Made by a program: the position numbers and the translations under genes
Part shown: one piece after another, positions 5,246 through 5,701 of the stretch
Layout of the letters: the number at the start of each line of letters is the position of its first letter
How positions within the stretch are numbered: position 1 is the first letter of the stretch
NCBI GenBank assembly: GCA_003514305.1
Contig: DORE01000193.1
Location: 1 to 5,701 of the forward strand
Direction: 5' to 3'
Source: Gammaproteobacteria bacterium
GTDB taxonomy: Bacteria; Pseudomonadota; Gammaproteobacteria; Pseudomonadales; Pseudohongiellaceae
DNA length: 5,701 nucleotides
The notes under the pieces: generated by a model
Told to the model about the DNA's origin: nothing
Database searches by the model: none
Seen by the model: only the letters and a program-made list of their open reading frames with translations

Positions 5246-5701
5246 TCAGGTGCTTGGGAAGGCGTAGCGGGCCCCTTCCGTTACGCTGCTAGTTGGCCAA
5301 CGTTGAGTCATCGTCTTGCGTCTGGTGTAAAATCTAACGGCATCCGGACCGTACACATACAGATCTCCGAACAAAGATCTCTTCCAGCCGCCGAAGCTTT
5401 GGCTGGAAATGGGCACAGGCAGAGCAACATTTACTCCGACCATGCCGACCTGGATGTTATCGGTAAAATAACGGGCTGCCTCTCCGTCTCGGGTAAACAA
5501 ACAAGTTCCATTCCCAAATTCATGTTCATTTATCAGCTTCATAGCCGCACCAAGAGATTCCACACGCATCACACACAGCACTGGCCCAAAAATCTCATCT
5601 TGATAGATGGACATGCCTGACTGAACTCGATCAAACAACGTAGCACCGATGAAAAAACCAGACTCATTACCGACAACCGAAAACCCCCTACCGTCAGCCA
5701 G
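5246..5701 (-). CDS. mmsA: Methylmalonate-semialdehyde dehydrogenase, C-terminal part (cut by window edge)
   Basis: CoA-acylating aldehyde dehydrogenase of valine (and myo-inositol) catabolism, converting methylmalonate semialdehyde to propionyl-CoA and malonate semialdehyde to acetyl-CoA with NAD. The last 151 residues are visible. The frame stays open from the TGA at 5248-5246 to base 5701, so the true start lies outside and any start codon inside the window is internal. Visible family segments are GFFIGATLFD, YQDEIFGPVL with the conserved ALDH Glu, INEHEFGNGTCLFT, QVGMVGVNV, and SFGGWKRSLFGD, which is characteristic of this enzyme. The C-terminus RFYTRRKTMTQRWP also matches. The catalytic Cys and the NAD-binding fold are outside. 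Nothing indicates truncation other than the window edge. mmsB or related valine-degradation genes may lie to the right or elsewhere. Confidence 0.93.
   Translation of the reverse strand: MADGRGFSVVGNESGFFIGATLFDRVQSGMSIYQDEIFGPVLCVMRVESLGAAMKLINEHEFGNGTCLFTRDGEAARYFTDNIQVGMVGVNVALPVPISSQSFGGWKRSLFGDLYVYGPDAVRFYTRRKTMTQRWPTSSVTEGARYAFPST

Noticed and set aside
5292..5301. Palindrome GTTGGCCAAC as an operator
   Set aside because: It lies in the mmsA coding region near its end, with no promoter context; chance symmetry is adequate.
5303..5620. Plus-strand 105-codon frame opposite mmsA
   Set aside because: Shadow of the strongly matching mmsA frame on the other strand.
5246..5638. Stand-alone 130-residue protein starting with TTG at 5638
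   Set aside because: The frame continues open to the window edge with clear dehydrogenase sequence, so it is the tail of a larger gene.

Overview
The window looks like chromosomal DNA from a gammaproteobacterium, probably marine or salt-tolerant. The grounds are moderate base composition, Shine-Dalgarno sequences of the GGAGG type, an operon for the compatible solute glucosylglycerate, a small outer-membrane-type lipoprotein, and a methylmalonate-semialdehyde dehydrogenase typical of heterotrophic proteobacteria. No phage, transposon, tRNA, rRNA or CRISPR signature is visible.

Left end (36-489, minus strand): an ArsR-family metalloid or metal sensor sits behind its own promoter. A perfect 9-bp inverted repeat overlaps the -10 box and is the obvious autoregulatory operator. 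Overlapping the 3' end of arsR by 11 bases, in another reading frame, is a 30-residue gene with the strongest ribosome binding site in this part of the window. It encodes a peptide with 11 cysteines, built from two C-[DE]-C-x4-C-C modules. It is short enough to be missed by normal gene calling. This arsR plus cysteine-rich microprotein pair is the most novel item here: a candidate minimal sense-and-sequester unit for soft metals or arsenite. A cysteine-stalling leader peptide for a gene beyond the left edge is an alternative reading.

Middle (738-4562, plus strand): a tight three-gene operon for glucosylglycerate (GGa). It holds a HAD phosphatase of the mannosyl/glucosyl-3-phosphoglycerate phosphatase family, glucosyl-3-phosphoglycerate synthase (GpgS), and a GH13 sucrose-phosphorylase-like enzyme best read as glucosylglycerate phosphorylase. 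The first two make GGa from NDP-glucose and 3-phosphoglycerate. The third can split it with phosphate into glucose-1-phosphate and glycerate, so synthesis and recovery are transcribed together. The intergenic region 466-737 carries the arsR promoter region, two short palindromes and repeated TGTGCAA motifs, but no gene I can support.

Right end (minus strand): a conserved-looking small lipoprotein of unknown function converges on the GGa operon. Behind it is the 3' part of mmsA, which runs off the window.
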